A stretch of 64,000 nt of DNA, taken from assembly GCA_903906315.1 (NCBI GenBank), contig CAIVJW010000094.1, positions 1-64,000 of the forward strand, written 5' to 3'. Under the pieces are notes generated by a model, which was not told the origin of the DNA, searched no databases, and saw nothing but the letters and a program-made list of their open reading frames with translations. Made by a program: the position numbers and the translations under genes. Shown here piece after piece: positions 1 to 8,890 of the stretch; the first letter of the stretch is position 1, and the number at the start of each line of letters is the position of its first letter. Source of the DNA: an uncultured delta proteobacterium. GTDB taxonomy: Bacteria; Myxococcota_A; Polyangia; Polyangiales; Polyangiaceae.

Positions 1-2
1 CG

Positions 3-92
3 GGCGGCACGGGCGGCACCGGCGCCGCGGGCGGCACCGGCGGCACCGGCGGCACCGGCGGCACGGGCGGCACGGGCGGCACGGGCGGCACC
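3..92 (+). repeat. GGC-GGC-ACS 9-bp tandem repeat coding Gly-Gly-Thr linker
   Basis: Ten in-frame 9-bp units, nine Gly-Gly-Thr and one Gly-Ala-Ala, form the first 90 bases and probably continue upstream of the window. It is a low-complexity flexible linker in the surface protein and could change in copy number by slippage. Confidence 0.85.
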
Positions 93-512
93 ACGACGAC
101 CTCGGACGGCGTCTCCGCCGGGGAAGGGTGCCCCGCCTCGAAGGCCATCGTCGCCGACGTGATGCCCGACCCCGGCTACGCGAGCCAGCTCAGGGCCTCC
201 GGTCCGGCGAACATCTCGGGGCTGACCAACGGCACCGCGTACGCGGTCGGCGTCGTGGCGCGCGACAAGATTGGCAACATCGGTCGCATGTCGAACGTCG
301 CGTGCGGCACGCCGATGGCGATCTCCGATTTCTTCAGCATCTACCGGCAGGAAGGCGGCCGCGCCGGTGGCGGCTGCACGGTCGCTCCGCCGCGTGACGG
401 CGCGGTCGCGTTCGCGTTCGGCGGCCTGGCGATGCTCGGGATCGGCCTCGCCTTCCGGAGGAGATCGCTCCGGTCCGCTCGCCGCGCCAGCACTTCGCGA
501 GGCTCCCGATGA
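3..512 (+). CDS. C-terminal part of a surface protein with Gly-Gly-Thr linker, Fn3-like segment and MYXO-CTERM-type tail (partial)
   Basis: The reading frame is open from base 3 and the N-terminus lies outside the window. The visible part has nine Gly-Gly-Thr units plus one variant, a Thr-rich stretch, then a fibronectin type III-like segment with the typical GLTNGTAY strand motif and a MSNVACGTP end. The C-terminus is a Gly-Gly-Cys, a hydrophobic helix (about 20 residues) and an RRR cluster. This tripartite Cys-helix-Arg tail is the layout of MYXO-CTERM sorting signals of myxobacteria, so the protein is probably anchored at the cell surface. The stop overlaps the next start (ATGA), suggesting co-translation with the barrel-like protein downstream. 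The ligand or substrate is unknown because the catalytic or binding part is missing. Confidence 0.8.
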   Translation, partial: GGTGGTGAAGGTGGTGGTGGTGGTGGTGGTTTTSDGVSAGEGCPASKAIVADVMPDPGYASQLRASGPANISGLTNGTAYAVGVVARDKIGNIGRMSNVACGTPMAISDFFSIYRQEGGRAGGGCTVAPPRDGAVAFAFGGLAMLGIGLAFRRRSLRSARRASTSRGSR

Positions 513-1300
513 ACCGCACCCGCCTGCTCTCCGTGTCGGCCGCGATCGGCCTCGCCTCCCTCGTCCTTCCGCGCGCGGCGTCGGCGCAGTCGTCGCTCGC
601 GCTCGACAACGACTGGCGGCGCAGGGATCGCCCTGCCCGCGCCGAGCGGATGATGTCCCCGCAGAGCGCGGCCTTCGAGGCGCGGTTCGGCCCGTACTCG
701 CCCCAGGTCGACTCGGAGCCCGGCCTCAAGGGCAAGCCGTACGAGCAGGTCTTCGGCTCGGGCGCGCAGTTCTACTTCGGCTTCGAGTTCGACTGGCAGG
801 CCGTGCGCATCCCCTGGGTCGGCGTGCTCGGGCCGGGCTTCGCGTGGGGCTACACGCACACCTCGGCGACGGCGAAGGTCACCGCGACGGGGCAGGACTC
901 CGGCGAGAGCACGACCATCACGATCTACCCGATGTACGTGACGGCGGTCCTCCGCGCGGACGACCTGATGCGGCGCACCGGCTTCCCGATCGTGCCCTAT
1001 GGCAAGATCGGCGTCGGCCTCGCTCCGTGGAACACGGGCACCAGCGTCGGATCGAGCGAGTACGCCGGCGTGTCGGGCAGCGGCTTCTCGTACGGCATGC
1101 AATGGGCCCTCGGCGGCATGCTGTGCCTGAACGGGCTCGATCCGCGCGCGGCGGCGTCGCTCGACGAGACCGTCGGCGTCAACCACGTCTACATCTACGG
1201 CGAGTGGTGGCGCATGGCGCTCGATGGGTTCGGCAAGGACCCGCCGGTGATGCGCGTCGGGACGTCCACCTTCACGATCGGTCTCGCCCTCGACATGTGA
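509..1300 (+). CDS. Outer-membrane beta-barrel-like protein, possibly MXAN_2562 family
   Basis: 263 aa. It starts with a cleavable signal peptide (Arg at 3 and 5, hydrophobic core, ASAQ cleavage region near residue 25-30). The mature part is rich in alternating aromatic/Gly strands (for example QFYFGFEFDW and KIGVGLAPW) and ends in a beta-strand with terminal Met. An early FGPYSP...DSE segment resembles what I recall of the MXAN_2562 family of myxobacterial barrels; that assignment is tentative. The start is set by GAGG six bases upstream and by the ATGA overlap with the preceding surface-protein gene, so the two are probably one operon. No enzymatic motif was seen. Confidence 0.65.
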   Translation: MNRTRLLSVSAAIGLASLVLPRAASAQSSLALDNDWRRRDRPARAERMMSPQSAAFEARFGPYSPQVDSEPGLKGKPYEQVFGSGAQFYFGFEFDWQAVRIPWVGVLGPGFAWGYTHTSATAKVTATGQDSGESTTITIYPMYVTAVLRADDLMRRTGFPIVPYGKIGVGLAPWNTGTSVGSSEYAGVSGSGFSYGMQWALGGMLCLNGLDPRAAASLDETVGVNHVYIYGEWWRMALDGFGKDPPVMRVGTSTFTIGLALDM

Positions 1301-1304
1301 CGCC

Positions 1305-1324
1305 GCCGGCCCGTCGTGGCCGGC
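1305..1324. terminator. Hairpin between convergent genes
   Basis: GCCGGCC, a six-base loop and GGCCGGC form a perfect 7-bp stem directly after the stop of the barrel-like gene and before the end of the convergent PDZ lipoprotein gene. There is no clear T tract, so it is a hairpin that may serve both strands. Confidence 0.45.
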
Positions 1325-1386
1325 TCGTCGGTGACGCCGTTCGGGCGCGACGTCGGGCGGGTGCCCTTGCGCCGCGACGACGTGCC

Positions 1387-1998
1387 TCAGTACTCGGTCG
1401 CGCTGCCGCTGCCGGGCGGCGTCTCGTCCTCGATCACGACCGTGCCCTTGCGGATGCCGCTGGCCTGCTGCCGCTTGGGCTCCGTGGGGAGGAGCGCCTG
1501 CTTCGAGGGCTCTCCGTCGATCGGCAGCAGCACCTCGCGCGGGGCGCCGTCGCGCTCGTAGACGATCTTCATCTCGCGCGCGGCTGCCAGCGCCGTCCAC
1601 ACCGTGAAGAGATCGTCCGGTCGCTCGAGCGCCGCGCCGTTCACCGTCTTGACGATGTCACCCGGCCTCAGGTCGACCGTCCACTCCTTCGGCAGGGCGA
1701 GCAGGCGCCAGCCGATGAACTTGCCGTCGCGGAGCACCTCCTCGGTCACGACGCGGCGGAGCAGCCAGGGCGGGCCGTGCGAGAGCGCCTCGTCGACCTC
1801 GGCGCGGACGAGGTGCCCCGGGGCGCGGGCAGCCGCCGGCGCCGCCTTCGCGACCGCCGCGGCGGCCTTCGGTGCTGTCGCGTGCGCCGGCGCAGGAGCC
1901 GACGAAGCGCAGCCGGCGAGGCCAAGGGCGATCGCCGTGATCGCGAAGCTGCGGGCGAAGGCAGACGTCGAGCGCGAGGTCGAGCTTCGGAGGACCAT
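1387..1998 (-). CDS. Lipoprotein with PDZ/GspC-C-like domain
   Basis: 203 aa. The signal peptide ends in the lipobox LAGC with Cys30 as predicted lipidated residue. An Ala/Pro-rich linker follows (about 31-60), then a domain with the pattern LRPGDIV-x-x-VNG (about residues 120-135) and a following strand REVLLPID. This is typical of PDZ-like domains such as the C-terminal domain of GspC in type II secretion. No protease domain is present. It sits alone between convergent and codirectional genes, so its partner is unknown; an adaptor or scaffold role in the envelope is inferred. Confidence 0.65.
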   Translation of the reverse strand: MVLRSSTSRSTSAFARSFAITAIALGLAGCASSAPAPAHATAPKAAAAVAKAAPAAARAPGHLVRAEVDEALSHGPPWLLRRVVTEEVLRDGKFIGWRLLALPKEWTVDLRPGDIVKTVNGAALERPDDLFTVWTALAAAREMKIVYERDGAPREVLLPIDGEPSKQALLPTEPKRQQASGIRKGTVVIEDETPPGSGSATEY

Positions 1999-2121
1999 GC
2001 CGCGACTATGCTCGGGCGGCCCTCGGAGGCCAAATTCCGTGCGTCCGTCCAGGTCCCGCCGCGCGGCGCCGGCCCGGCGGGCAGCCTTTGCTGGCGCCGT
2101 CGGCGAGGGGATCGACCGGTC

Positions 2122-2592
2122 TCAGCCGAGCGCCTTGACGGCCTGCTTCACGGCGTCGTAGTCGGGCTCGACGCCCGGGTTGGGGCCGACCCAGTCGTAC
2201 CGCACGACGCCGGCGCCATCGATCACGAACACCGCGCGCTTCGACGCCGTGTAGCCCACAAGACCAGCGAAGTCGTCCAGGGCCACGCCGTACGCCCTCG
2301 TCACCTCGCGCAGGTAGTCCGACAGCAGCGGGAACCCGATGCGGTTCTTCTCGGCGAACGCTGCGTTGGTGAACGGGCCGTCGACGCTGACGCCGAGCAC
2401 GCTCGCGTTGACCGCGTTGAGCTCGGTCAGCGAGTCGGTGAACGCGCACATCTCCTTGGTGCAAACGCCCGTGAACGCAGCCGGGTAGAACGCGAGGACG
2501 ACCGTCTTCCCCTTGAGAGACTCGAGCGAAACCATCTCCTTCTTGTCGTTGGGCAGGTTGAAGCTGGGGGCCTTGTCGCCGGTCTTGATCAT
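2122..2592 (-). CDS. Peroxiredoxin, Bcp/PrxQ type (thiol peroxidase)
   Basis: 156 aa from the ATG at 2592, giving the family N-terminus MIKTGDKAPSF; an upstream in-frame start would add 12 residues of no family likeness. It is an AhpC/TSA thioredoxin fold reducing hydroperoxides. The peroxidatic Cys44 lies in the FTGVCT motif with Cys49 four residues on, the spacing of the atypical 2-Cys Bcp/PrxQ class. FYPAAFTG precedes it, as in peroxiredoxins. The protein is cytoplasmic, having no signal peptide. It ends at the complete C-terminal helix and has the usual length. Confidence 0.88.
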   Translation of the reverse strand: MIKTGDKAPSFNLPNDKKEMVSLESLKGKTVVLAFYPAAFTGVCTKEMCAFTDSLTELNAVNASVLGVSVDGPFTNAAFAEKNRIGFPLLSDYLREVTRAYGVALDDFAGLVGYTASKRAVFVIDGAGVVRYDWVGPNPGVEPDYDAVKQAVKALG

Positions 2593-2652
2593 GAGGCGGA
2601 CGCTAGTGGCCCATGCGGAGCGCTGCAAGGTGCGCGGGCCGCCCTCGCGGGG

Positions 2653-3540
2653 TCACGTTTCCTGGGTGTTTCCCGCTCGCGCGAGCCGCGCCAGGGCCGC
2701 GACGTGCTCGGGTCCCGTGCCGCAACAGCCGCCCACCAGCGTGGCCCCGGCGGCGACCCATCGGGCGGCGTGGCGCGCGTAGCCGGCGGCTGCGCGGCGG
2801 CGTGCGTCGGCGCGGGATCGGTCGATCCGCGAGGCGTCGCCGACGTCACCGGGGGCGGCGTCGACCCAGCCGAGCTCGTCGCCGGGCGGGCCGGCGTTCG
2901 CGTACGCGCCGAAGGGAACGCCCAGCCCCTTCAGGCTCTCGACGAACGGGTGCGTCCGCGTTGCGGCGACGCAGTTGCACAGCACCGCCGCCGCGCCGGC
3001 GGCGACCGCGGCCCGCGCGGCGTCGCGCATGGCGGCGGGCGTGAACAGCGTCCCTGCGGGGCCCGCCGTGAACGCCACCCACACCGGCAAGCCGGTGGCG
3101 ACGGCGGCCTCGACGGCGACGATCGCCTCGCCCGCGTGCGGAAACGTCTCGCAGAGCAGCAGATCGACGCCGGCGTCGGCGAGCGCGCGCACGAGCAGAT
3201 CGTGCTCGGCGCGCGGCCGTGCAGGGGAGAGGTCGGGCCGGTAGCAGTCCTCGATCGGCGCGACGCTGCCGGCGACGCGGTGACCCGCGGGAACGGCGGC
3301 GCGCGTGATCGCGACCGCCCGCGCCGTGAGCTCGCGGAACCGGGCCCCTGCGGCTCGTGGCGTCGCGCGGAATGTCGCCGCCGTGTGCACCGTCGCACCA
3401 GCGAGGGCGTAGTCTCGGTGAATCGCGCCGACCACTTCCGGCGCCGCCTCGATCGCGGCAGCGCTCCAGAGCGGTGGTGGCGTGGCGACGCCGCGCGCGG
3501 CGAGCTCGGTGCCGACGGGGCCGTCGAGGAGGACGATCAC
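2653..3540 (-). CDS. Homocysteine S-methyltransferase family protein
   Basis: 295 aa TIM-barrel methyltransferase transferring a methyl group to homocysteine to form methionine; the donor could be S-methylmethionine or betaine. The N-terminus LLDGPVGTEL matches the family's DGxxGTEL motif. The zinc-binding cysteines are visible as LCNC (about residue 205) and the C-terminal GGCCGT motif (about residue 273). It matches the single-domain MmuM/BHMT-like proteins in length, without cobalamin domains. No methionine genes adjoin it, so the donor cannot be decided. It lies about 60 bp upstream of the peroxiredoxin gene on the same strand. Confidence 0.85.
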   Translation of the reverse strand: MIVLLDGPVGTELAARGVATPPPLWSAAAIEAAPEVVGAIHRDYALAGATVHTAATFRATPRAAGARFRELTARAVAITRAAVPAGHRVAGSVAPIEDCYRPDLSPARPRAEHDLLVRALADAGVDLLLCETFPHAGEAIVAVEAAVATGLPVWVAFTAGPAGTLFTPAAMRDAARAAVAAGAAAVLCNCVAATRTHPFVESLKGLGVPFGAYANAGPPGDELGWVDAAPGDVGDASRIDRSRADARRRAAAGYARHAARWVAAGATLVGGCCGTGPEHVAALARLARAGNTQET

Positions 3541-3576
3541 GTCGGGGGCGGCGCTCGGCTACGGGGAGGGGGAGGA

Positions 3577-4215
3577 TCAGCCGCGCGCGCGTCCGCGCCC
3601 CGCGGACTTTTTCGCGGTCGCCTTCTTCGCGGGCGGCTTTCTCGCGGTCGCCTTCTTCGCGGCGGGCTTCTTCGCGGCAGCAGGCTTCTTCGCGGCGGGC
3701 TTCTTCGCGGCGGGCTTCTTCGCGGCAGCAGGCTTCTTCGCGGCGGGCTTCTTCGCGGCAGCAGGCTTCTTCGCGGCGGGCTTCTTCGCGGCAGCCGCCG
3801 CGAGAGGCGCTCGGTTGGCCACCTCGGCGAAGAAGTTCTGCATCGGCGCGAAGTAGTGGTCCTGCCAGCCGAGCTCGTAGCCCTTGCCCATGCCGCTCGG
3901 GATCTTCGTGTGCAGCACGGTGACGCGCGTCCCGTCGCCCTCAGCCTCCAGCAGCACCTCGAGCTGCGAGTGATCCGCGTCCTCGGGGAAGTCGCTCGCG
4001 TACCAGCTCTGGACGATCCTGCGGGCGGGATCGAGCGCCGTGGTGATGCCCACGATGTAGCCGTCCCACGACGAATGCTTGGCGCCGACCCTCGCGGTCG
4101 CGACCGCCTTCGCGCCGGTCATCTTCCCGTGGGTCTTGCCGTCGAGCCACGCTGCGTAGATCTGCTCGGGCGACGCGGGGAACACGGCGGACACGCTCAA
4201 CGAGTCTTGCTGCAT
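3577..4215 (-). CDS. SRPBCC/AHSA1 domain protein with a histone H1-like Lys-Ala-Pro tail
   Basis: 212 aa from the ATG at 4215, chosen because GGGGGGAGGAAA lies just upstream and the family N-terminus (SVSAVFPASPEQIYAAW) begins there. Residues 1 to about 135 form an AHSA1-type START-like fold (polyketide cyclase/ligand-binding superfamily). The remaining third is an array of AAKKPAAKKPA units ending in a Gly-Arg basic cluster. Such tails are known from histone H1-like nucleoid proteins and bind DNA non-specifically. Both parts are in one frame with a clean stop. The ligand is unknown; a DNA-tethered ligand-binding role is inferred only from the tail. Confidence 0.75.
   Translation of the reverse strand: MQQDSLSVSAVFPASPEQIYAAWLDGKTHGKMTGAKAVATARVGAKHSSWDGYIVGITTALDPARRIVQSWYASDFPEDADHSQLEVLLEAEGDGTRVTVLHTKIPSGMGKGYELGWQDHYFAPMQNFFAEVANRAPLAAAAAKKPAAKKPAAAKKPAAKKPAAAKKPAAKKPAAKKPAAAKKPAAKKATARKPPAKKATAKKSAGRGRARG
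3600..3800 (-). repeat. Lys-Lys-Pro-Ala-Ala coding repeats
   Basis: Near-identical 15- and 18-bp units (reading GCGGGCTTCTTC on the plus strand) code alternating AAKKP and AAAKKP blocks at the C-terminus of the AHSA1-like protein. The nucleotide identity between units suggests recent expansion by slippage or unequal exchange. Confidence 0.85.
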
Positions 4216-4423
4216 GGGTTTCCTCCCCCCGCGCCGCGACGTGGCGCGAGCTCGACCGAGCCTACCATTGCGGTCGGCCGTGCTGTCGCGCTTCGGCGCC
4301 CCGGCGCGGCTGGTCGGGGCGGACGCGCGGCCCGTAGGTCGGGTCGCTTCGGTGCTTCGGCGCGGTGCTATCGTCGACCCGAGCCGCCCGCTCGAGCGGC
4401 GCGGTCCGGGAGCGAAGAGGACG

Positions 4424-5833
4424 ATGCGACGGTTCCGAATGTTCATCGATGGGCGCGAGATCGACGCCGCCGATCATGACGAGGTCATCGACCCGGCGCG
4501 CGGCGAGCCGTTTGCGCTGTGCCCCCGCGCGACGCCCGCTCACGTCGAGGAGGCCGTCGCGGCCGCTGCCCGCGCGCTGCCGTCGTGGAGGCGGGACGAG
4601 GGCGCGCGCCGCGAGAGCCTCGCCGCGGTGGCGTCCGTGCTCCTGGCTCACGCGGACGAGGTGGGGCGGCTGCTCTGCGAGGAGCAGGGAAAGCCCCTCG
4701 CCGCCGCGGTCGCGGAGGTCAAGAGCGCGGCGCGGTGGTTCTCGTACTACGCGGAGCTCGAGCTCGAGCCCGAGGAGCTCGAGGACGACGCCCAGAAGCG
4801 CGTCATGGTTCGGCGCCATCCTCTCGGCGTCACCGCGGCGATCACGCCGTGGAACTTCCCCGTCGCGTTGCTCGCGTGGAAGCTCGCGCCCGCGCTCCGA
4901 GCCGGCAACACGGTCGTGGCCAAGCCGTCGCCGTTCACGCCGCTCTCGACCCTCCTCCTCGCTTCGCTCCTGCGTGACGTGCTCCCGCCCGGCGTCCTCG
5001 GCGTGGTCACCGGCGGCGCCGAGGTCGGCCAGCAGCTCGTCACGAGCCCCCTCGTCCGCAAGGTCAGCTTCACGGGCAGCGTCGCGACGGGCAAGCGCGT
5101 GATGGCGTCCGCGGCCGCCGATCTCAAGCGCGTGACGCTCGAGCTCGGCGGCAACGACGCGGCGATCGTGCTGCCCGACGTCGACCCAGCCGCGATCGCG
5201 AAGCGCCTGTTCTGGGCCGCGTTCGGTAACTCGGGGCAGGTCTGCACCGCGGTCAAGCGGCTCTACGTCCACGAGGAGGTCCACGACGCCATCGTCGCCG
5301 CGCTCGTCGACCAGGCTCGCCGCGTGAAGCTCGGGCCCGGCCTCGACCCCGGCACGCAGCTCGGGCCCATCAACAACGCGCCCCAGCTCGCCCGGGTGAT
5401 CGATCTGGTCGACGACGCGCGCGCCGCGGGCGGCTCCATCGCTTGCGGCGGCGAGCGATCGCCCGGCGCGGGCTACTTCTACCCGCCGACCATCGTGACC
5501 GGCGCGCGCGCGGGGATGCGCCTCGTCGACGAAGAGCAGTTCGGCCCGGCGCTACCGGTGCTGCGCTTCAGCGACGTCGATCAGGTCGTCGACGACGCGA
5601 ACCGGACGAGCTTCGGGCTCGGCGCCTCCGTGTGGGCCGACGACGTGGAGCGCGCGGTCGAGATCGCCGGCCGGCTCGAGGCGGGCACGGCCTGGGTCAA
5701 CCACCATCAGGACGTCGCCCCGTTCATCCCCTTCGGGGGGGTGAAGCAAAGCGGAATCGGCACCGAGAACGGCGTCGCCGGCCTCTTCGAGTTCACCTCG
5801 CTGCAGGTGCTCAACGTGCGGAGCGGGGCGTAG
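4424..5833 (+). CDS. NAD(P)-dependent aldehyde dehydrogenase
   Basis: 469 aa from the ATG at 4424, which has AGAGG upstream; it is a cytoplasmic ALDH-superfamily enzyme oxidising an aldehyde to the acid. Visible family residues are the TPWNFP motif (Asn144), FTGS-x-x-TGK (217-224), the general base Glu240 in LELGGND and the catalytic Cys274 in GNSGQVC. The C-terminal PFGGVKQSG block is complete, and length and order are normal. The substrate cannot be set from sequence; the GGNDAAIV block and single-gene context fit succinate-semialdehyde or general aliphatic ALDHs. There is no operon partner. Confidence 0.88.
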   Translation: MRRFRMFIDGREIDAADHDEVIDPARGEPFALCPRATPAHVEEAVAAAARALPSWRRDEGARRESLAAVASVLLAHADEVGRLLCEEQGKPLAAAVAEVKSAARWFSYYAELELEPEELEDDAQKRVMVRRHPLGVTAAITPWNFPVALLAWKLAPALRAGNTVVAKPSPFTPLSTLLLASLLRDVLPPGVLGVVTGGAEVGQQLVTSPLVRKVSFTGSVATGKRVMASAAADLKRVTLELGGNDAAIVLPDVDPAAIAKRLFWAAFGNSGQVCTAVKRLYVHEEVHDAIVAALVDQARRVKLGPGLDPGTQLGPINNAPQLARVIDLVDDARAAGGSIACGGERSPGAGYFYPPTIVTGARAGMRLVDEEQFGPALPVLRFSDVDQVVDDANRTSFGLGASVWADDVERAVEIAGRLEAGTAWVNHHQDVAPFIPFGGVKQSGIGTENGVAGLFEFTSLQVLNVRSGA

Positions 5834-6023
5834 GCGCGGCACACCCGCCCCGTCGCGCTCGAGGCCGTTAGATCCTTTCGCGTGGCGGCGCGTCGGAGAG
5901 CCTGCAACGTCCGCCGGGCCCCCCGCGCCGGGCGGCCACGCCGTTCGGGCGCGGCCGGCTCGCGATCGTCCCGGCGCGACCCGAGACCGCGCGCCCGAGG
6001 CGCCGCGGACAAGGAGCCTCGAC

Positions 6024-7496
6024 ATGACTCGGCTTCCCGTCGCCCTCTCCGTCGCCCTCGCGGTCTCCGGATGCGCCGCGAGCGCTGCGCCGCCTGTGAT
6101 CGCCAGCGCTCCTGCGCACCTCGCCGTCGCCGTCGCGGCCGACCCTCCGCCGTCGCGCGCGCCCGACCCGTTCCCCGGGTCGCCCGATCGTCCGCGGCCT
6201 GCCCCATCGGGCGCCTGGATCGGCGCGGCCGGCGACAGCGAGCTGCTTCTCGCGGGCGACCGGGAAACGTTCCTCGGCGTCTGGGTCGACGTGCCGACGG
6301 CCGCGCACAAGGTCCACGCGCCGGTCGCGGTCTCGCTCGTCATCGACACCTCCGGCTCGATGGCAGGCGCCAAGATCGAGCACGCCCGCCTGGCAGCTCG
6401 TGACCTCGTCTTGCACCTCGCCGACGGTGATCTCGTGAGCATCGAGACCTTCGCCGACGAGGCGCGCGAGCGAGTGCCCCCTACCGTGCTCGGGCCCTCG
6501 ACCCGTCGCGACATCCTGGCCGAAATCGCCTCGATCCAGCCCTCCGGTGGCACGAATATGTTCGACGGTCTGCGCGCCGGCGAGTCGCGCGCCCTCGGGG
6601 CCCCGGCACGCTACGCGGTCCGCCGCGTCCTCGTCGTCTCCGACGGGATGGCCAACGTGGGCCCGTCGTCGCCCGAGATCCTCGGCCAGCTGGCCGCGCG
6701 CGGCGCGGATCGTGGCGTCCAAGTCACGGCGATCGGCGTCGGCCTCGAGTACGACGAGCGCACCCTGAACGCCCTCGCCGTGCGCTCGAGCGGTCGGCTC
6801 TACCACCTCGGCGAGCCGCGGGAGATGGAGGCGATCCTCGCCCGGGAGCTCGATCTCCTCGAGTCGACGATGGCGACCGACGCCGTCGTCGAGATCGTCC
6901 CCGCTCCCGGCGTGCAGCTGCTCGGCGTCGACGGCGCCCGCGCCGATCGCGTCGGTGCGGCGCTGCACGTCCCGCTCGGCTCGATGTTCGGCGGCCAGCA
7001 CCGCGAGCTCGCCGTCCGCGTGCGCGTCACGGCGCCCGACGAGATCGCCGGCGCGCGCCCGCTCGCCAGCGTGCGCCTCCGCTTCCGCGATCCCGCCGAC
7101 GGAGGCCTCGAGCGCCTCCACGAGGTCGTCGCCCGCTACGAGGTCACCACCGACGCCGCGGCCGTCGAGCGCCGCGCGAACGCTCGCACCCGCGCGATCG
7201 TCTCGATGCAGGACGCCGCCCAGGTCGCCGTGCGCGCCGCGCAATCCGTCAACGCGGGCCAGCTCGCCGAGGCCGACCGCGACCTCGCGCGCGCGGAGGA
7301 CCGCCTCGCGCAGGCCGCAAAGAAGGCCGACTCGGCCGAGCTCCGCGCGCGCATGGAGAAGGCCGCCGCCGGCATGTCGGCTGCGCGCGCCGTCGCCCAG
7401 AAGGCCGCCGCCGCGCCGGCCGCCGCTCGCCCCGCCGCGATGCGCGCCGGCGCGCTCGACATCAACAGCAAGGGCATGGAGGCTGCGGGCTACTGA
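6024..7496 (+). CDS. VWA-domain lipoprotein
   Basis: 490 aa. Lipobox SGC with Cys17 predicts a lipid-anchored protein; AAGGAG six bases upstream supports the ATG at 6024. The von Willebrand factor A domain (about residues 100-285) has an intact MIDAS: DTSGSM (about 110-115), the SGGTNM threonine and VVSDGMAN. After about residue 300 comes a beta-rich middle part, then an Ala-rich, probably coiled-coil region. The architecture recalls YfbK/inter-alpha-trypsin-like VWA proteins. Metal-dependent protein binding in the periplasm is inferred. It appears to be a single gene. Confidence 0.82.
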   Translation: MTRLPVALSVALAVSGCAASAAPPVIASAPAHLAVAVAADPPPSRAPDPFPGSPDRPRPAPSGAWIGAAGDSELLLAGDRETFLGVWVDVPTAAHKVHAPVAVSLVIDTSGSMAGAKIEHARLAARDLVLHLADGDLVSIETFADEARERVPPTVLGPSTRRDILAEIASIQPSGGTNMFDGLRAGESRALGAPARYAVRRVLVVSDGMANVGPSSPEILGQLAARGADRGVQVTAIGVGLEYDERTLNALAVRSSGRLYHLGEPREMEAILARELDLLESTMATDAVVEIVPAPGVQLLGVDGARADRVGAALHVPLGSMFGGQHRELAVRVRVTAPDEIAGARPLASVRLRFRDPADGGLERLHEVVARYEVTTDAAAVERRANARTRAIVSMQDAAQVAVRAAQSVNAGQLAEADRDLARAEDRLAQAAKKADSAELRARMEKAAAGMSAARAVAQKAAAAPAAARPAAMRAGALDINSKGMEAAGY

Positions 7497-7693
7497 CCGC
7501 CCGCCGGCGGCCCGGTCGTCCTCGGACCGCGACGACGCTCCCCTCGACGAGCTCGTCGCGGTCGGCTTCGCGGCGCCAAGCCGTACGCGTCTCGACTCCT
7601 TCCGCCGCGCTGCCGCGGGCGGGCCGAGCGCGGGGTGGCCTCCCGCAAGGGCGTATCGCGCACCGTTCGCCGCGGTTCTGGTAGCCTCGTGCG

Positions 7694-8749
7694 ATGGCGT
7701 CGGATCCCGATCGCGAGCTCCGGATTGCCCTCGACGCGATGGGCGGCGACCACGCGCCCCGCGCGCAGGTCGAGGCCGCGGCCGAGATCAGCCGAACCTC
7801 GTCGATTCGCGTCGTGCTGGTCGGCGACCCGGAGCGCATCGCCGCCGAGCTCGGGCGCGTCGATCACCGACGAGGGCGCATCGACGTCGTTCCGGCGCGC
7901 CAGGTCGTCGGTATGGCGGAGAAGCCTCGCCAGGCGCTCGACGAGAAGCCCGATGCGTCGATCCTGGTCGCGAGCCGCGCGCTCGCCGACGGCACTGCGG
8001 ACGCTCTCGTGTCCGCCGGCTCGACCGGCGCCGTCGTGCTCGCGACCGCGCGCCACGTGCCGCTCATCGAGGGCGTGCGCCGCGCCGCTCTCGCGGCCGT
8101 CTATCCCACGCGCAAACGCGCGACGAGCGCCGACCGCTTCGCGCGCCTGCTCGACGTCGGCGCCACGGTCCGCTGCACGGCCGAGCAGCTCCTCTTCTTC
8201 GCGTACATGGGGCACGCCTACGCGAGCCGCATCTCGAGGGTCGATCGCCCGGCGATTGGCCTGCTCAACATGGGCGAGGAGGAGACCAAGGGCGACGAGG
8301 TGCTCATCGCTGCCCACCAGCTCATGAAGCGTGACCCGCGCCTCAACTTCGTGGGCAACATCGAGGGAAACCAGCTCCCCTCCGGCGTGGCCGACGTGAT
8401 CGTCTGCGAGGGCCTGATCGGCAACATCGTCCTCAAGATGGCCGAGGGCGTCTTCGAGACGGCACGCAACATCGGCGAGTACGCCTTCAAGACGAAGCTC
8501 CGGTGGAAGCTCGGGCTCGGGCTCCTGTCCTCGGGCCTCGAGCAGCTCAAGACCCTCACCGACTACGGGGAGTACGGGGGAGCGCCCCTGCTCGGGCTGC
8601 AGAAGATCGTCATCAAGGCGCACGGTCGCTCCGGTCCGACGACCCTCGTCAACGCCGTGAAGGTGGCGGCGAAGGCCGTTCGCGGCGGCGTCTCCGACGA
8701 GATCCGCCGCTCCGTCGAGGAGTTCTCGGCGCGCGGCGCGATGACCTGA
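7694..8749 (+). CDS. plsX: Phosphate acyltransferase PlsX
   Basis: 351 aa. PlsX converts acyl-ACP and phosphate to acyl-phosphate, the acyl donor for PlsY in phosphatidic acid synthesis, at the membrane surface. The signature LDAMGGDHAP is at residues 15-24, with further conserved blocks SAGSTGA, LLNMGEEE-x-KG, NIEGN and the helical C-terminal part. Length is normal. The usual neighbours rpmF and fabH are not here; flanking genes are a VWA lipoprotein upstream and a convergent acetyltransferase. Confidence 0.93.
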   Translation: MASDPDRELRIALDAMGGDHAPRAQVEAAAEISRTSSIRVVLVGDPERIAAELGRVDHRRGRIDVVPARQVVGMAEKPRQALDEKPDASILVASRALADGTADALVSAGSTGAVVLATARHVPLIEGVRRAALAAVYPTRKRATSADRFARLLDVGATVRCTAEQLLFFAYMGHAYASRISRVDRPAIGLLNMGEEETKGDEVLIAAHQLMKRDPRLNFVGNIEGNQLPSGVADVIVCEGLIGNIVLKMAEGVFETARNIGEYAFKTKLRWKLGLGLLSSGLEQLKTLTDYGEYGGAPLLGLQKIVIKAHGRSGPTTLVNAVKVAAKAVRGGVSDEIRRSVEEFSARGAMT

Positions 8750-8890
8750 CCCGGCGCAGCTGCGGGCGCTGGGCGCCTCGGCGCGAGCCGTGGCAGTCGA
8801 CGGGAAAGCTCGACGCCGGCGCGCTCACGGCCGTCGCGGAGCCCTCGACGCCGGACTCCAAGCAGCGGCCGGCGAGGCCGCCGCCGTCGC

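Noticed and set aside
271-4479. Very long plus-strand open frame across several minus-strand genes
   Set aside because: It is an Arg/Ala/Gly-rich shadow frame caused by high GC; it runs antisense to the peroxiredoxin, methyltransferase and PDZ genes, which have clear family motifs.
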